Shown: positions 25,454 through 35,102 of the stretch, piece after piece
How positions within the stretch are numbered: the stretch's first letter is position 1
Layout of the letters: each line of letters begins with the position of its first letter
Assembly (NCBI RefSeq): GCF_038051945.1
Contig: NZ_CP150302.1
Span: 1,736,001 to 1,800,000, forward strand
Origin: Paenibacillus sp. FSL H3-0469
Lineage (GTDB): Bacteria; Bacillota; Bacilli; Paenibacillales; Paenibacillaceae
Direction: 5' to 3'
DNA: 64,000 bases
Program-made: the position numbers and the translations under genes
The notes under the pieces: model-generated
Databases searched by the model: none
What the model was told of the DNA's origin: nothing
The model's input: only the letters and a program-made list of their open reading frames with translations

Positions 25454-26731
25454 CTATTCCCCCGTGTGAAACAGCGCCCGCAGCGCACTGCCGAAGGCCT
25501 GCAGCCAGTTGCCCGCCGGGTAGGCGGAGGCACTCGCAGCGTTATATTTTTTCACATACGGCGAGGTCTCCGGCGGGAGCTGACCAGGCGTGTACACCGG
25601 AACCCGCCCGATCTCCTGATCCCCCAGCCGTAAAATAATCACTCCTCTGAGCCCGAAGTTAACATCGCCCTCACTCCCGCTGGCATTTACACCTGCCCTG
25701 CCCGCACCCGCACTTACACTGGAACCAGCACCTGCACTCCCCGTACCCGCAGCATTGCCATTCGCAGAAGTCTGCGGATCTGCACTAAGCACCAGCTTGT
25801 TGACGAGCCTTGCTTCCTCCCCCTGACCCAGCGGATAGGCGAAGGCCTTGCCGGTCACCAGACTGTAGCCTTTGACGGCCTCGCCCCGCTCAACCAGCGT
25901 CTTCAGCGGATAGTGGTTGAAGCCGAAGTCCAGCAGCGAGGCATGGTCGTTCCAGTCATTGCCGTCGTTCAGCGTAACGGCCACGAGCTGCTGCCCGTCC
26001 CTTGTAGCGGAGCTTACCAGGCAGCGCAGCGCTTTTTTGGTATACCCCGTCTTGACCCCGTCCGCTCCTTCGTAGAGGCGCAGCATCTTATTCTTGTTGC
26101 TCCATTTATAGTCCCACTTCTCATAGGGATTGTCCGCTGTCTTCTCTTTGGTGGCTACGATCTCCTTGAACACCGGATTATGCATTGCATAGGCAGTCAA
26201 TATGGCCAGATCATTTGCACTGGAAAAGTGGCCTTCTGCATCTAATCCGTGCGGATTGGCAAAATGCGTATTTTTCAAATTCAGCTCCTGCGCCTTGGCG
26301 TTCATCAGGTAGACGAACCCCTGCTCCGAACCGCCGACATGCTCGGCGATTGCCGTTGCCGCATCATTGCCGGAGCGCAGCATCAGTCCGTACAGCATAT
26401 CCTTCAGCGTCATTTCCTCGCCCAGCTTCAGGTACAGGGAGGAGCCCTCCTTGGCAAAAGCATTTTTGCCGACCTTGACCTTCGACGTAATATCGCCGTT
26501 CTCTATCGCCACAAGGGCGGTCATAATTTTGGTCAGACTGGCAATCAGCATCGGTTCATCCCCGCGGCTGCTGTACAGAATTCTTCCGGATGTCACATCA
26601 ATTAGCGCAGCCGCCCTCGCGTGCGTGGAAATCGAAAGGTTCTCCGCCCGGATGGCAGACACCGGCACCAGCGCAAGCAGCAGCGCACATAACAGTAAGG
26701 ACAGCATAGATTTTCGGGTTAATGTCTTCAT
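25454..26731 (-). CDS. dacB: sporulation D-alanyl-D-alanine carboxypeptidase (PBP5*-like)
   Basis: 425-residue serine DD-carboxypeptidase that trims cross-linkable pentapeptides in cortex peptidoglycan. A signal peptide is at residues 1-30. The active motifs are Ser65-x-x-Lys68 (ASLTKIM), Ser120-Gly-Asn (RSGNDAA) and Lys227-Thr-Gly (VKTGYTKKA). The second of two nearby ATGs is chosen because GGAGG then lies six bases upstream. A Gly/Ala/Ser-rich insertion of about 35 residues interrupts the C-terminal domain. The position before spmAB identifies it as dacB rather than dacA or dacF. A sigma-E-like promoter is upstream. Confidence 0.93.
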   Translation of the reverse strand: MKTLTRKSMLSLLLCALLLALVPVSAIRAENLSISTHARAAALIDVTSGRILYSSRGDEPMLIASLTKIMTALVAIENGDITSKVKVGKNAFAKEGSSLYLKLGEEMTLKDMLYGLMLRSGNDAATAIAEHVGGSEQGFVYLMNAKAQELNLKNTHFANPHGLDAEGHFSSANDLAILTAYAMHNPVFKEIVATKEKTADNPYEKWDYKWSNKNKMLRLYEGADGVKTGYTKKALRCLVSSATRDGQQLVAVTLNDGNDWNDHASLLDFGFNHYPLKTLVERGEAVKGYSLVTGKAFAYPLGQGEEARLVNKLVLSADPQTSANGNAAGTGSAGAGSSVSAGAGRAGVNASGSEGDVNFGLRGVIILRLGDQEIGRVPVYTPGQLPPETSPYVKKYNAASASAYPAGNWLQAFGSALRALFHTGE

Positions 26732-26795
26732 GTTCATCCTCCGGCTTCTTATCCGTTCCTTACGCAACGGTTCATCAGTCTTGCCTGGTTGTACA

Positions 26796-26824
26796 AGTGT
26801 ATGCGGGGCATGGGGCAGGTATGT
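26796..26824 (-). promoter_or_regulatory. sigma-E-like promoter of dacB-spmA-spmB
   Basis: On the minus strand ACATACC, 14 bases, then CATACACT, which fits the mother-cell sigma-E -10 consensus CATACANT with the usual 14-base spacing. The -35 is a partial match. It lies about 65 bases before the dacB start. Confidence 0.55.
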
Positions 26825-26844
26825 CCTATCCTCTATCATCCGGC

Positions 26845-26880
26845 AAAAAAGGGATACCACCTTCTAAGGTGATATCCCTG
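26845..26880 (-). terminator. terminator of ytfJ
   Basis: Minus-strand stem GGGATATCACCTT / GGTGGTATCCC followed by TTTTTT, separating ytfJ from the dacB promoter. Confidence 0.85.
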
Positions 26881-26912
26881 ACCATCCATACTTTTCTTGA
26901 GTTCGCTGTACC

Positions 26913-27407
26913 CTAATGTGTTGACGAATGGTCAGACGAGCCGGACCCGGTCTCTACAACGGTTTTGGTTACCTTGGAGCCGGGAATGTCCGAAGCTTCG
27001 GGAACCATGCCGGGCTGGAACATATTCTGAATTTTGTCGAGCAGGTTAGGCGTGGCATCAATAATTTTCTCGAACAGATGAGTCTGATTATCCAGCGGCA
27101 CAATATGTACCCCTTCCCTGCCAACGACTAGAAAAGCAATCGGACGAATAGACACACCGCCCCCGCTGCCGCCCCCGAAGGGAAGCATTTTGACGCCGGA
27201 CCCGCTGCTGTTCACGCCCGGACCATCATCCTCCACCCTGAAGTCACTGCCGCCTGCTGCGAAACCGAACGTCACCTTGCTAATTGGCAGAATGACGGTG
27301 CCATCGGGCGTTTCAACCGGATCTCCGACAATTGTATTTACATCAACCATGCCTTTAATATTCTCCATTGCGGTCTGCATGAGACCTTGAATCGGATGAT
27401 CTGACAT
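26913..27407 (-). CDS. ytfJ: sporulation protein YtfJ (GerW family)
   Basis: 164-residue GerW-family protein. The conserved core is VGDPVETPDGTVILPISKVTFGFAAGG, followed by a Gly-rich segment (LPFGGGSGGGVSIRPIAFLVV). In Bacillus it is made during sporulation and linked to germination. It lies directly downstream of the DUF2953 gene, as ytfI-ytfJ. The C-terminus is Ser/Gly/His-rich. GGAGGAG precedes the ATG. Confidence 0.92.
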   Translation of the reverse strand: MSDHPIQGLMQTAMENIKGMVDVNTIVGDPVETPDGTVILPISKVTFGFAAGGSDFRVEDDGPGVNSSGSGVKMLPFGGGSGGGVSIRPIAFLVVGREGVHIVPLDNQTHLFEKIIDATPNLLDKIQNMFQPGMVPEASDIPGSKVTKTVVETGSGSSDHSSTH

Positions 27408-27487
27408 TGTTTGTCTCCTCCTCGAGTGTATATAAATGTACCTGCAGTATTTATCTTGCCCACTATAGATTGGAGTATGTAGATTAT

Positions 27488-28201
27488 TTAGGAGCGTTCA
27501 CGTCTGAGCAATTTCTTCCACCGGCCCAGACCGCCTTCCACCTTCGACACTCGGCGCAGCAGCAGAAGCCCTGCATAGAGCGCATATCCGGCGGACAGCT
27601 TGCCGCTGCAGACGGCTTCCGTTGCAAAAGAAGGCTGATCCCGGAAGACAGGAGCCACAAATATTCCCGGCTTATGCACCAGTCTGACCATGCGGGAGAG
27701 CACGCCGATCATCGTCCACTTCAGTCCCCATAAGGCCCCTACCGCCGTGGCGGTCGTTGCAGCCTCCCCCAGAGAGAAGTCCGTGGACCAGTCCAGCTTG
27801 GTGATCTGAATATGGGACAGGGTGTCTTTCAGCCATTTTTTCAATCCGCGGGTGGCATGTAACGCAGTACGTACATTCTTTAGCCATTGCGTCACAGATT
27901 CCTTATCGACCTGCCCTTCCTTCTCGCTATCCAGCTTCACCGGTGCGATTCCGCTTTTCTCCACCTTGAGCTTAATTCCCTGTTCGAGGCTCTGGAAGAC
28001 CAGCGCAGGCACCTCATAATGAATTTTAACGAGGCCATATACAGCTTTGATGTCGAATTCGATGCGGTCATCCTTCCCCAGTCTTCGTACACGAAAGTGA
28101 AAATGAATCGATGACGCCAGAACCAGCAGGAACAGCAGAACAACGAGCAGCAGCAGGATTAAAGGTATTGCCAGCCATAACGTCACACGGTTAACCTCCA
28201 A
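27488..28201 (-). CDS. ytfI: DUF2953 membrane protein (YtfI-like)
   Basis: 237-residue protein with one N-terminal transmembrane helix (about 8-30, a Leu-rich run) and a DUF2953 core (HFHFRVRRLGKDDRIEFDIKAVYGLVKIHYEVP ... ITKLDWSTDFSLGEAATTATAVGALWGLK, shown here only by its ends). It is co-oriented with and 80 bases upstream of ytfJ, its usual partner. Function unknown; sporulation-linked by neighbourhood. Confidence 0.87.
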   Translation of the reverse strand: MEVNRVTLWLAIPLILLLLVVLLFLLVLASSIHFHFRVRRLGKDDRIEFDIKAVYGLVKIHYEVPALVFQSLEQGIKLKVEKSGIAPVKLDSEKEGQVDKESVTQWLKNVRTALHATRGLKKWLKDTLSHIQITKLDWSTDFSLGEAATTATAVGALWGLKWTMIGVLSRMVRLVHKPGIFVAPVFRDQPSFATEAVCSGKLSAGYALYAGLLLLRRVSKVEGGLGRWKKLLRRERS

Positions 28202-28297
28202 GCAGACTTTAGAATAATAAACATGGAGCCTCTGGATTAGTATGGCAATTACGGCTGGATAACATTCGGTGATTTCGCTAACATCTCTATTATTTGC

Positions 28298-28337
28298 GAA
28301 AAAAATGCCGCTGCCCCGGCAGGGACAACGGCATCAC
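28298..28337 (-). terminator. terminator of the scpA-scpB operon
   Basis: Minus-strand ATGCCG ... CGGCAT stem, with inner CCCTGCC/GGGGCAG pairing, then TTTTTTT. Confidence 0.82.
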
Positions 28338-28362
28338 TATGAACAGCGGCAATATGCTGCGG

Positions 28363-28965
28363 TTATTCGACCTCATCGAAGGTCATCTGGCTGTCCAGCT
28401 TGCTGAACAGCAGTTGGGTCTCCTCTTCCAGTCCCTCCGAAGTGTCGAAGCTCGACGGCTCCGGCAGCTCCTTCAGGCTGGCCAGCCCGAAGCTGTCCAG
28501 GAAGGACTTGGTGGTGCCATACAGAATCGGACGCCCGACAGCCTCCGCCCGGCCCACCTCGTGGATCAGATCCTTGTTGCCCAGCGTGTGGATGGCCCGC
28601 TCGGATTTGACGCCCCGGATCTCCTCGATCTCCACTCTCGTGATCGGCTGGCGGTAAGCCACAATCGCGAGTGTCTCCAGCGCCGCCTGGGACAGGGAGG
28701 ATCTGGAGGGCGAATAAGCCAATCGCTCGAAATACTGCGCATGCTCCGGGAGTGTCGCCAGCCGGTAATTCCCGGCAATCTGGACCACCTGAAGACCCCG
28801 GCTCTGCGAGTGGTAGTCTTCTTTTAAATCATCCAGCGCTCTTGTCGCCAGATCGGGCCGCTGCTCGGTAATCTCGGCAATCTGCCGGACCGACAGGCCT
28901 TCATCCCCTGAGAGAAACAGCAGGCCTTCAATAATCGATTTCAGCGTGTTGTAGTCCACTGACAT
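28363..28965 (-). CDS. scpB: segregation and condensation protein B
   Basis: 200-residue ScpB, two winged-helix domains, regulatory partner of ScpA in the SMC condensin complex. Typical segments are LEGLLFL-like (IIEGLLFLSGDEGL), ALETLAIVAYRQPITRVEIE and GRPILYGTTKSFLDSFGL. The start MSVDYNTLK is chosen for its AGGAGGAGAGG site; it overlaps scpA by 38 bases, indicating translational coupling. Confidence 0.95.
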   Translation of the reverse strand: MSVDYNTLKSIIEGLLFLSGDEGLSVRQIAEITEQRPDLATRALDDLKEDYHSQSRGLQVVQIAGNYRLATLPEHAQYFERLAYSPSRSSLSQAALETLAIVAYRQPITRVEIEEIRGVKSERAIHTLGNKDLIHEVGRAEAVGRPILYGTTKSFLDSFGLASLKELPEPSSFDTSEGLEEETQLLFSKLDSQMTFDEVE

Positions 28966-29719
28966 CCTCTCCTCCTCTCCACTCCATAACAATATCCTCA
29001 AATAATTTCTCCTGGTAGCAATAAATGGCCTTCATCTTCATCAGCTCCAGAATCGCCAGGAAGGTGGTGACAATCTCATGCCGGTCCATCTCCTCATGCA
29101 GCAGGGACGAGAACCGCATTCTGCCGCCGATCCCTTTGCGCTGGAGCGCTTCGGATACATCACGAATCCGGTCTTTGACCGAGATCTCATCCCTGGTAAT
29201 CCGCTGGTATGAGGTGCGCCGGGCAGCCTTGCTTAGCGCCTTGCGGAACGCAGCGATCAGATCGGCGGTATGCAGACCCTTCAGTGTATTGTCCGCCTGC
29301 GCAGGGACGAAGGGGCCAAGATCCTCCGGCTCCTTCGTAAAAATCAGGCTGCGCTCGCTCTCCATATCCAGCAGCTGCACCGCGATGCTCTTGAACTTAC
29401 GGTATTCAATCAGTCGCTGCACCAGCTCCGCGCGCGGATCATAGCCGTCATCCTCATAATAATCGAAGTCCTCGATTTCAATGACGGGCGGCTTCGGCAG
29501 CAGCATTTTGCTCTTAATCGACAGGAGAGTGGCAGCCATCACCAGAAATTCACTCGTGATATCCAGCTCCAGCTCCTTCATTCCCTGTAGGAATTCCATA
29601 TACTGCTCGGTGATCTCGCTGACCGGAATGTCCTGGATGTCGATTTCCGCCTTGTCAATCAGATGCAAGAGCAGATCGAGCGGACCTTCGAACGTCTCCA
29701 GCTTGTACAATACAGTCAC
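28928..29719 (-). CDS. scpA: segregation and condensation protein A
   Basis: 263-residue kleisin ScpA, which bridges the SMC heads. The N-terminal block VLYKLETFEGPLDLLLHL and the C-terminal ILELMKMKAIYCYQEKLFEDI are characteristic. It functions in chromosome compaction and segregation. It lies upstream of and overlapping scpB, and 130 bases downstream of ribH in the same direction. Confidence 0.96.
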   Translation of the reverse strand: MTVLYKLETFEGPLDLLLHLIDKAEIDIQDIPVSEITEQYMEFLQGMKELELDITSEFLVMAATLLSIKSKMLLPKPPVIEIEDFDYYEDDGYDPRAELVQRLIEYRKFKSIAVQLLDMESERSLIFTKEPEDLGPFVPAQADNTLKGLHTADLIAAFRKALSKAARRTSYQRITRDEISVKDRIRDVSEALQRKGIGGRMRFSSLLHEEMDRHEIVTTFLAILELMKMKAIYCYQEKLFEDIVMEWRGGEDVSGLQHAEIDY

Positions 29720-29852
29720 GCGGTTTCCTCCAGCCCAAAAAAAGTAAAGTGCAGCGCCGCAAGGACGCTACACAAGTAGAAAGATCTATATTCATGCTTT
29801 CTTCTCATACCTATAAATAAGCACGATTTACGCTCTTTCGTCAAGAGGTGGT

Positions 29853-30320
29853 TTATTTGAACAGCTTATTCAGGTTAGCCATCTCAATCGCGGCAGTCGC
29901 TGCATCCCAGCCTTTATTGCCGGCTTTAGTCCCGGAACGCTCAATGGCCTGTTCAATATTCTCCGTTGTAACCACACCGAAAATAGTAGGAACACCGGTC
30001 TTAAGATTAATCGCTGCTACACCCTTAGCCACCTCGTTGCACACATAATCATAGTGCGTTGTAGATCCGCGAATGACTGTGCCCAGCGTGATGACGGCGT
30101 CGTATTTGCCGCTTTCGGCCATTTTCTGGGCGATCAGCGGAATTTCGAATACGCCCGGTACCCAGGCCACATCCACTTCATCATCGGCAACGCCATGGCG
30201 CTTGAAGGCATCAAGTGCCCCGGAGAGCAGCTTGCTGGTAATGAACTCATTGAAACGTCCTACAACCACCCCATATTTCAAGCCCTCAGATACTAAATGT
30301 CCTTCAAAATAATTCGGCAT
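29853..30320 (-). CDS. ribH: 6,7-dimethyl-8-ribityllumazine synthase
   Basis: 155-residue lumazine synthase: condenses 5-amino-6-ribitylamino-uracil with 3,4-dihydroxy-2-butanone-4-phosphate. Signatures are [45 protein letters not shown] and [11 protein letters not shown]. The start [10 protein letters not shown] is the family-like choice; ATG four codons earlier is possible, since GAAGGG lies three bases before it. The last rib gene of ribD-ribE-ribBA-ribH. Confidence 0.96.
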   Translation of the reverse strand: MPNYFEGHLVSEGLKYGVVVGRFNEFITSKLLSGALDAFKRHGVADDEVDVAWVPGVFEIPLIAQKMAESGKYDAVITLGTVIRGSTTHYDYVCNEVAKGVAAINLKTGVPTIFGVVTTENIEQAIERSGTKAGNKGWDAATAAIEMANLNKLFK

Positions 30321-30362
30321 GCTACTCATCAACCCTTCGTGTATAGGATAGGTAATCTATGA

Positions 30363-31616
30363 TTAAATTTTGGTATTCTCATTCTGTTCGATCTTGTCAA
30401 AATTCAGCAGATGCCCAAGCTTCGCCTGCTTGGTATGAAGATAATTGGTATTGTCCTTATTCTCCGGCATCTGGATCGCTACGCGCTCCACCACCTCAAG
30501 TCCGTAGCCTTCCAGCCCCTTGATCTTGCGCGGATTGTTGGTCAGCAGCCGGATCTGGCGGATGCCGAGATCCTTAAGTATCTGTGCCCCGATACCATAA
30601 TCCCGCAGATCCGCCGCGAAGCCCAGCTTCAGGTTGGCATCCACAGTATCCAGCCCTTCTTCCTGCAGCTTATAGGCGCGCAGCTTGTTAATCAAGCCAA
30701 TGCCCCGGCCCTCCTGACGCATATAGAGGAGAACGCCCCGGCCGGCTTCTTCAATCTGGCGCAGCGCCGCTTCGAACTGCGGACCGCAGTCGCAGCGGTG
30801 CGAATGGAACACATCGCCGGTCAGGCACTCGGAATGCACACGCACGAGCACCGGCTCATCCCCGGAGATATCGCCTTTAACCAGGGCAACATGCTCCTTG
30901 TCGTCTACCTCATTCGTATAAGCGATGGTCTGAAAATCACCGAAATCCGTCGGCAGATTCACCGCTACCTCACGGGTAACCAGATGCTCCTTCTCATTAC
31001 GGTAGTGAATAAGGTCCTTGATGCTGATCAGCTTAAGATCATGCTTCTTCGAGATTTCAATCAAATCAGGCAGGCGGGCCATAGTACCATCCACCTTCAC
31101 CACTTCACAGATGACGCCTGCCGGGTAAGCCCCGCACATGCGGGCCAGATCGACAGCAGCCTCCGTATGCCCGGAACGCCGCAGGACTCCGCCCTTCTTG
31201 GCGATCAGCGGGAACATATGCCCCGGTCTGCGGAAGTCGGCCGGCTTGGCCTTGGGGTCCAGCATGGCCTTTATCGTCTGGGAGCGTTCACCGGCCGAGA
31301 TGCCGGTCGTCGTATCCGCGTGGTCAATGGATACCGTGAACGCCGTACCATGGTTATCGGTATTCTGGGATACCATCGGGTGCAGGTCCAGCTCCTCTGC
31401 ACGCTCCGCTGTGATCGGTACGCAGACCAGGCCGCGTCCTTCGGTAATCATGAAGTTAATGACTTCCGGAGTAGCCCGTTCCGCCAGAGCAACGAAGTCT
31501 CCCTCATTCTCGCGGTCCTCATCATCTACAACGATAACGACCTTACCGCGCATTAAGTCATAAATCGCATCTTCAATCGGGTCTAGAACACTGTCTTTAT
31601 CAGCTTGCTGGCTCAT
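30363..31616 (-). CDS. ribBA: bifunctional DHBP synthase / GTP cyclohydrolase II
   Basis: 417-residue fusion. The N-terminal half is 3,4-dihydroxy-2-butanone-4-phosphate synthase ([28 protein letters not shown]). The C-terminal half is GTP cyclohydrolase II ([21 protein letters not shown], holding the zinc cysteines; [20 protein letters not shown]). It supplies both starting branches of riboflavin synthesis. Middle of the rib operon behind the FMN riboswitch. Confidence 0.97.
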   Translation of the reverse strand: MSQQADKDSVLDPIEDAIYDLMRGKVVIVVDDEDRENEGDFVALAERATPEVINFMITEGRGLVCVPITAERAEELDLHPMVSQNTDNHGTAFTVSIDHADTTTGISAGERSQTIKAMLDPKAKPADFRRPGHMFPLIAKKGGVLRRSGHTEAAVDLARMCGAYPAGVICEVVKVDGTMARLPDLIEISKKHDLKLISIKDLIHYRNEKEHLVTREVAVNLPTDFGDFQTIAYTNEVDDKEHVALVKGDISGDEPVLVRVHSECLTGDVFHSHRCDCGPQFEAALRQIEEAGRGVLLYMRQEGRGIGLINKLRAYKLQEEGLDTVDANLKLGFAADLRDYGIGAQILKDLGIRQIRLLTNNPRKIKGLEGYGLEVVERVAIQMPENKDNTNYLHTKQAKLGHLLNFDKIEQNENTKI

Positions 31617-31678
31617 ACTACTGTCCTCCTAATGGCTATGCGCTTGCCTGACGGCCTGCCGCATGCCTGATCTATAGA

Positions 31679-32347
31679 TTATACGAACCCGTTGGCCGCC
31701 AAAAAATCATGGCTGATCTTCGAGCTTCCTCCATCCTCTTCATTGCCCGCGCGCGAACCGTAATGGAGCAGATGGTCCACGTATTTACCGAGCACATCAC
31801 ATTCGATATTCACCCGGTCTCCCGCCCGCTTGTGGGCCAGCACCGTCTCTCCCAGCGTGTGCGGGATAATCGATACGGTGAAGGTTGCGGCTTCCGTCTT
31901 CACAACCGTAAGGCTGATGCCGTCTATCGTAATGGAGCCTTTGGGAATGATGAATTTGAACAGAGATTTGCGGTCCGGGGCAATCTCGAACACTACTGCA
32001 TTCTGATCGCGCCTGACGCTGCGAATCTCACCGGTTCCATCCACATGTCCTTGGACAATATGCCCTCCGAAGCGTCCTCCGGCAGCCATGGCGCGTTCCA
32101 GATTCATTTTGGACCCGGTGCGCAGCTCCTTGAGCGTACTGTTGCGGTAGGTCTCGGGCATCACGTCAACGGTGAAATGATGGTCCCCGAGCGAGGTTGC
32201 CGTGAGACAGACTCCATTGACCGCCACACTGTCGCCGATCTTGAGATCTCCCATGATGAGCGAGGCGCCGATGTTCAGCACCATCATTTCCCCGCCGCTG
32301 GTAACGCTGCGCAGAACTCCTACCTCTTCAATCAAACCGGTAAACAT
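31679..32347 (-). CDS. ribE: riboflavin synthase alpha subunit
   Basis: 222-residue riboflavin synthase: dismutation of two lumazines to riboflavin. Two homologous barrels are seen, starting MFTGLIEEVGVLRS and GGRFGGHIVQGHVDGTG, each with a lumazine-binding GxxxxxxNGVCLT-like segment (GDSVAVNGVCLT; GSITIDGISLTV). The start is chosen at MFTGLIEE with GGAGG six bases before it. It follows ribD by 26 bases. Confidence 0.97.
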   Translation of the reverse strand: MFTGLIEEVGVLRSVTSGGEMMVLNIGASLIMGDLKIGDSVAVNGVCLTATSLGDHHFTVDVMPETYRNSTLKELRTGSKMNLERAMAAGGRFGGHIVQGHVDGTGEIRSVRRDQNAVVFEIAPDRKSLFKFIIPKGSITIDGISLTVVKTEAATFTVSIIPHTLGETVLAHKRAGDRVNIECDVLGKYVDHLLHYGSRAGNEEDGGSSKISHDFLAANGFV

Positions 32348-32373
32348 ACCATCCCTCCTCCCTGAATGTTCGG

Positions 32374-33480
32374 TTAATGCTGAGGAACCGGGGTGCCGCT
32401 GATACACACATTATCCCCGAGCACTTCCACTTCCAATCCTTCAAGCTGGATGGCATCACGCATCAGCTCCACACCCCCGAAGTCGAAGGTCCCCGCTGCT
32501 TCCGCGCCGCCGCCGACAATCTTGGGCGCGAAGAAGAGGACCACCCGGTCAACCAATCCTTCCGCAAGCATCGCTCCATTCAGCGTCCCGCCGCCTTCCA
32601 GCAGAATAGACCCAATCTCCATTTCACCGAGCGCAGCCATAGCGGCCTTCAGATCCACACGGGGACCAGTCCCGGCAGCAATTACCTGTACCCCTGCAGC
32701 CAGCAGCGCCGCTCTGCGGTCAGGATCGGCTGCTTCTGTCGTTACGACCACCGTAGGCGCGAGTCCATCCTTGACCACCGCGCTCTCCAGCGGAAGACGC
32801 AGCGAGGAGTCAATGATAATCCGCAGCGGATTCCGCCCGGGCACATTCAGTCTGGTCGTCAGCGAAGGGTTATCGGCAATCACCGTATTCACCCCGACCA
32901 TAATCCCCTGATGGCGATGACGCAGGGTATGTACAATCTCCCGTGCCTCAGCATTCGAGATCCACTTACTGTCTCCGGTCCGGGTGGCGATTTTGCCGTC
33001 CAATGTGCTGGCGCTCTTGAGAGTTACGAACGGCTGCTTCGTCAAAATATACTTGATGAACTTCTCGTTCAGCCGCAGCGCCCGGCCCCGCAGCAGACCT
33101 ACTTCAACATCAATTCCCTGCTCGCGCAGCATCGCAATCCCCCGGCCTGCCACCTGAGGATTGGGGTCCTCACAGGCGACAACTACTCTGGCCACCCCTT
33201 CGTCGATCAGACGCTGGCTGCATGGAGGCGTAATGCCGTAATGACTGCAAGGCTCCAGCGTAACGTAGGCTGTACTGCCTTGCGCTTTACCGGCTGCCAT
33301 ATTGAGCGCATGCACCTCGGCGTGTCCGGTCCCGCGCTGCAGATGCGTTCCAATCCCAATCATAGCGCCGTCCTTCACGACTACGCAGCCGACCACAGGA
33401 TTAATTCCGGTCTGTCCCTGTGCCCGCTCCGCCATATCCAGCGCAAGGGACATGTAAAACTCATCATTCATCTTATCCAT
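32374..33480 (-). CDS. ribD: bifunctional riboflavin deaminase-reductase
   Basis: 368-residue RibD. The N-terminal deaminase carries the zinc motif GHAEVHAL ... LEPCSHYGITPPC. The C-terminal reductase carries TLKSASTLDGKIAT and LLEGGGTLNGAML. It performs the second and third steps of the GTP branch. First gene of the rib operon, 60 bases after the terminator of the FMN leader, with AGGAGG before the ATG. Confidence 0.97.
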   Translation of the reverse strand: MDKMNDEFYMSLALDMAERAQGQTGINPVVGCVVVKDGAMIGIGTHLQRGTGHAEVHALNMAAGKAQGSTAYVTLEPCSHYGITPPCSQRLIDEGVARVVVACEDPNPQVAGRGIAMLREQGIDVEVGLLRGRALRLNEKFIKYILTKQPFVTLKSASTLDGKIATRTGDSKWISNAEAREIVHTLRHRHQGIMVGVNTVIADNPSLTTRLNVPGRNPLRIIIDSSLRLPLESAVVKDGLAPTVVVTTEAADPDRRAALLAAGVQVIAAGTGPRVDLKAAMAALGEMEIGSILLEGGGTLNGAMLAEGLVDRVVLFFAPKIVGGGAEAAGTFDFGGVELMRDAIQLEGLEVEVLGDNVCISGTPVPQH

Positions 33481-33533
33481 GTCTTGCCTCCTATCCCAAG
33501 GCTGTATTCTTCATGTGTACCAAACCATAAACA

Positions 33534-33573
33534 GAAAAACCCGTCTCAATCTCCAGGAGGAGTTCAAGACGGG
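33534..33573 (-). terminator. terminator of the rib FMN riboswitch
   Basis: Minus-strand CCCGTCT ... AGACGGG stem with inner ACTCCTCCTGGAGAT pairing, then TTTTTC, between the aptamer and ribD. It is the expression platform. Confidence 0.85.
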
Positions 33574-33707
33574 ATATACGAGAGGTGATCGCAGCAAAGA
33601 ATATATGCGTAAATAAACGCCGGACCTCCATCATTGTGAAAGTTCGCACATAATATCCGAAAACACTGCTGCTCGGCCGCCTGTTGTAAGCACGGCGCGT
33701 GAATCTC

Positions 33708-33880
33708 TCCTTCTTCCATCCAGACTATACTGTCGGTCCCGGAATTACACCGGGTCCACCGTCCGTAGCAATATCATACGAAGCGGGTAGCGGACTAAGC
33801 ATCAGAAGCGGCAATTATAAGCCAGTTCCAACAGCATCACCGCCGGTAGGGAATCACACCCTGCCCTGAAGGATTGATCT
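33708..33880 (-). ncRNA. FMN riboswitch (RFN element) of the rib operon
   Basis: On the minus strand the RFN signature runs in order: TTCAGGGCAGGGTG, ATTCCCTACCGGCGGT, AGTCCGC, a GGACCCGGTGTAATTCCGGGACC arm given here by its ends, and CCGACAGTATAGTCTGGATGG. FMN binding is expected to favour the terminator at 33534-33573 and repress ribD-ribE-ribBA-ribH. Confidence 0.96.
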
Positions 33881-33994
33881 ATTCAGTTCAATACCAAGTT
33901 ACGCCTACAACAAAATTATCACTTCACTGCCGGAAATGCAAGTGTGCTTCGGAAATTTACTATATTTATGTAACCTAATTCCCTATCATACCTG

Positions 33995-34396
33995 TCAAAT
34001 GCCTGTCTCACGCTGCTTGTCCGCTCTCAGCAGATCACGGATTTCCGTCAGCAGGACCACATCCGGTGCCGGAGCAGGTGTCTCCACAACCTCAACCTTG
34101 ACGGTCTCCTTACGTCTGAACCGGGTACTCAGCTTCACCACCATGAAGATGGAGAAGGAAATAATGAAAAAGTCGACTACGGTCTGGAGGAACATACCAT
34201 ATTTCACCGCAACATCTCCTATGCCAAAGCTAAGTTCCTTCAGATCAATACCACCGCTGATCAGACCGATAAGCGGCATAATGATATCTCCCACCAGCGA
34301 GGTAACAATTTTGCCGAATGCCGCTCCAATGATTACGGCCACCGCCAGATCTAGTACATTGCCTTTCATAGCGAAGCTTTTGAATTCCTTCCACAT
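33995..34396 (-). CDS. mscL: large-conductance mechanosensitive channel
   Basis: 133-residue MscL. TM1 ([23 protein letters not shown]), TM2 (about 65-90) and a charged C-terminal helix ending [13 protein letters not shown] are typical. It releases solutes during hypo-osmotic shock. The start MWKEFKSF follows GGAGGG; a much longer upstream frame is a false extension through the hairpin element. Confidence 0.96.
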   Translation of the reverse strand: MWKEFKSFAMKGNVLDLAVAVIIGAAFGKIVTSLVGDIIMPLIGLISGGIDLKELSFGIGDVAVKYGMFLQTVVDFFIISFSIFMVVKLSTRFRRKETVKVEVVETPAPAPDVVLLTEIRDLLRADKQRETGI

Positions 34397-34486
34397 GACG
34401 AACCATCCCTCCGAAACTTTGAATTTGAAATTATTATAGCATTTATAGCAACACGTATAGCAACAGGCAGGCAGAAAAATATATAA

Positions 34487-34647
34487 GTGGAGTAAGATTA
34501 ACGTATGCACTTGGATGGACGCTCCGCAAACGGACCGTTGTTCCAATCGCTGTGGTCTCCAGATTTTTTTCATTCCCCTGAGCGGTGAAAATCCGGAGAC
34601 CAAGGCGACCGCTGCCGCTTTTACACAATCGGTCCGTCCGCTCCACT
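34487..34647. repeat. large intergenic inverted-repeat element (type A-like)
   Basis: Nested arms: AGTGGAG (34487) with CTCCACT (34641), CGGACCG (34531) with CGGTCCG (34630), and TGGTCTCC with GGAGACCA (34553-34602) closing a loop. It could form a multi-arm cruciform of about 160 bases. It resembles the 22182-22302 element in layout and right shoulder. There is no T-run at the end, so it is not a plain terminator. Confidence 0.7.
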
Positions 34648-34777
34648 GTTTAAGCGGGATGCAAAATACTTAATATTCTAAAAAGCTCAAAGCCCATTAA
34701 CCTCAAAAGAGCGATCTTAGTACGCTCAAATTTAGCATGGTCCAACTGACTCTGAATTAACGGAATGCAGCCCACAT

Positions 34778-34945
34778 GAGCGAATGAGGTGCGAAAGTAC
34801 ACCTGAATTCATCAGAAGTGAGCAAAACGAGCGAATGAAGTGCATAAGTACCCCTGAATTCCCACGAATTGAGCAAAACGAGCGAATGAGGTGCATAAGT
34901 ACACCTGAATTCATCAGAAGTGAGCAAAACGAGCAAATGTAGTTT
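34778..34945. repeat. tandem array, family 1 (51-bp unit), inverted orientation
   Basis: Units start at 34778, 34829, 34880 and 34931 (last one partial), exactly 51 bases apart. The core is GAGCGAATGARGTGCATAAG then TACACCTGAATTCATCAGAA and GTGAGCAAAAC. It is the reverse-complement relative of the 22461 array. The 81-codon frame across it (34732-34977) is repeat-derived and is not called. Confidence 0.87.
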
Positions 34946-34960
34946 ATAACCAGAAGCACA

Positions 34961-35000
34961 AAGGAGCGTTTCTCCAATAAGGGAGAAACGCTCCTTTTTT
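34961..35000. terminator. terminator 3' of the LPXTG protein gene
   Basis: Perfect GGAGCGTTTCTCC ... GGGAGAAACGCTCC stem, with T6 on the plus side and T3 on the minus side. It lies about 100 bases beyond the minus-strand stop. Confidence 0.75.
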
Positions 35001-35102
35001 CATATTCAGCTTCGAAGAAGATATAGGTTTTGTTGCCACTTATGGAATATTTACTTTTGGCACAGCTCCTGCTGTGACCCTATCCTGCTGCTCTAATTCA
35101 GC

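Noticed and set aside
30411..31556. 381-codon plus-strand frame opposite ribBA
   Set aside because: Antisense shadow; the ribBA product explains the conservation.
34732..34977. 81-codon minus-strand frame over the family 1 array
   Set aside because: It is explained by the 51-bp repeat; no ribosome site or homologous protein pattern.
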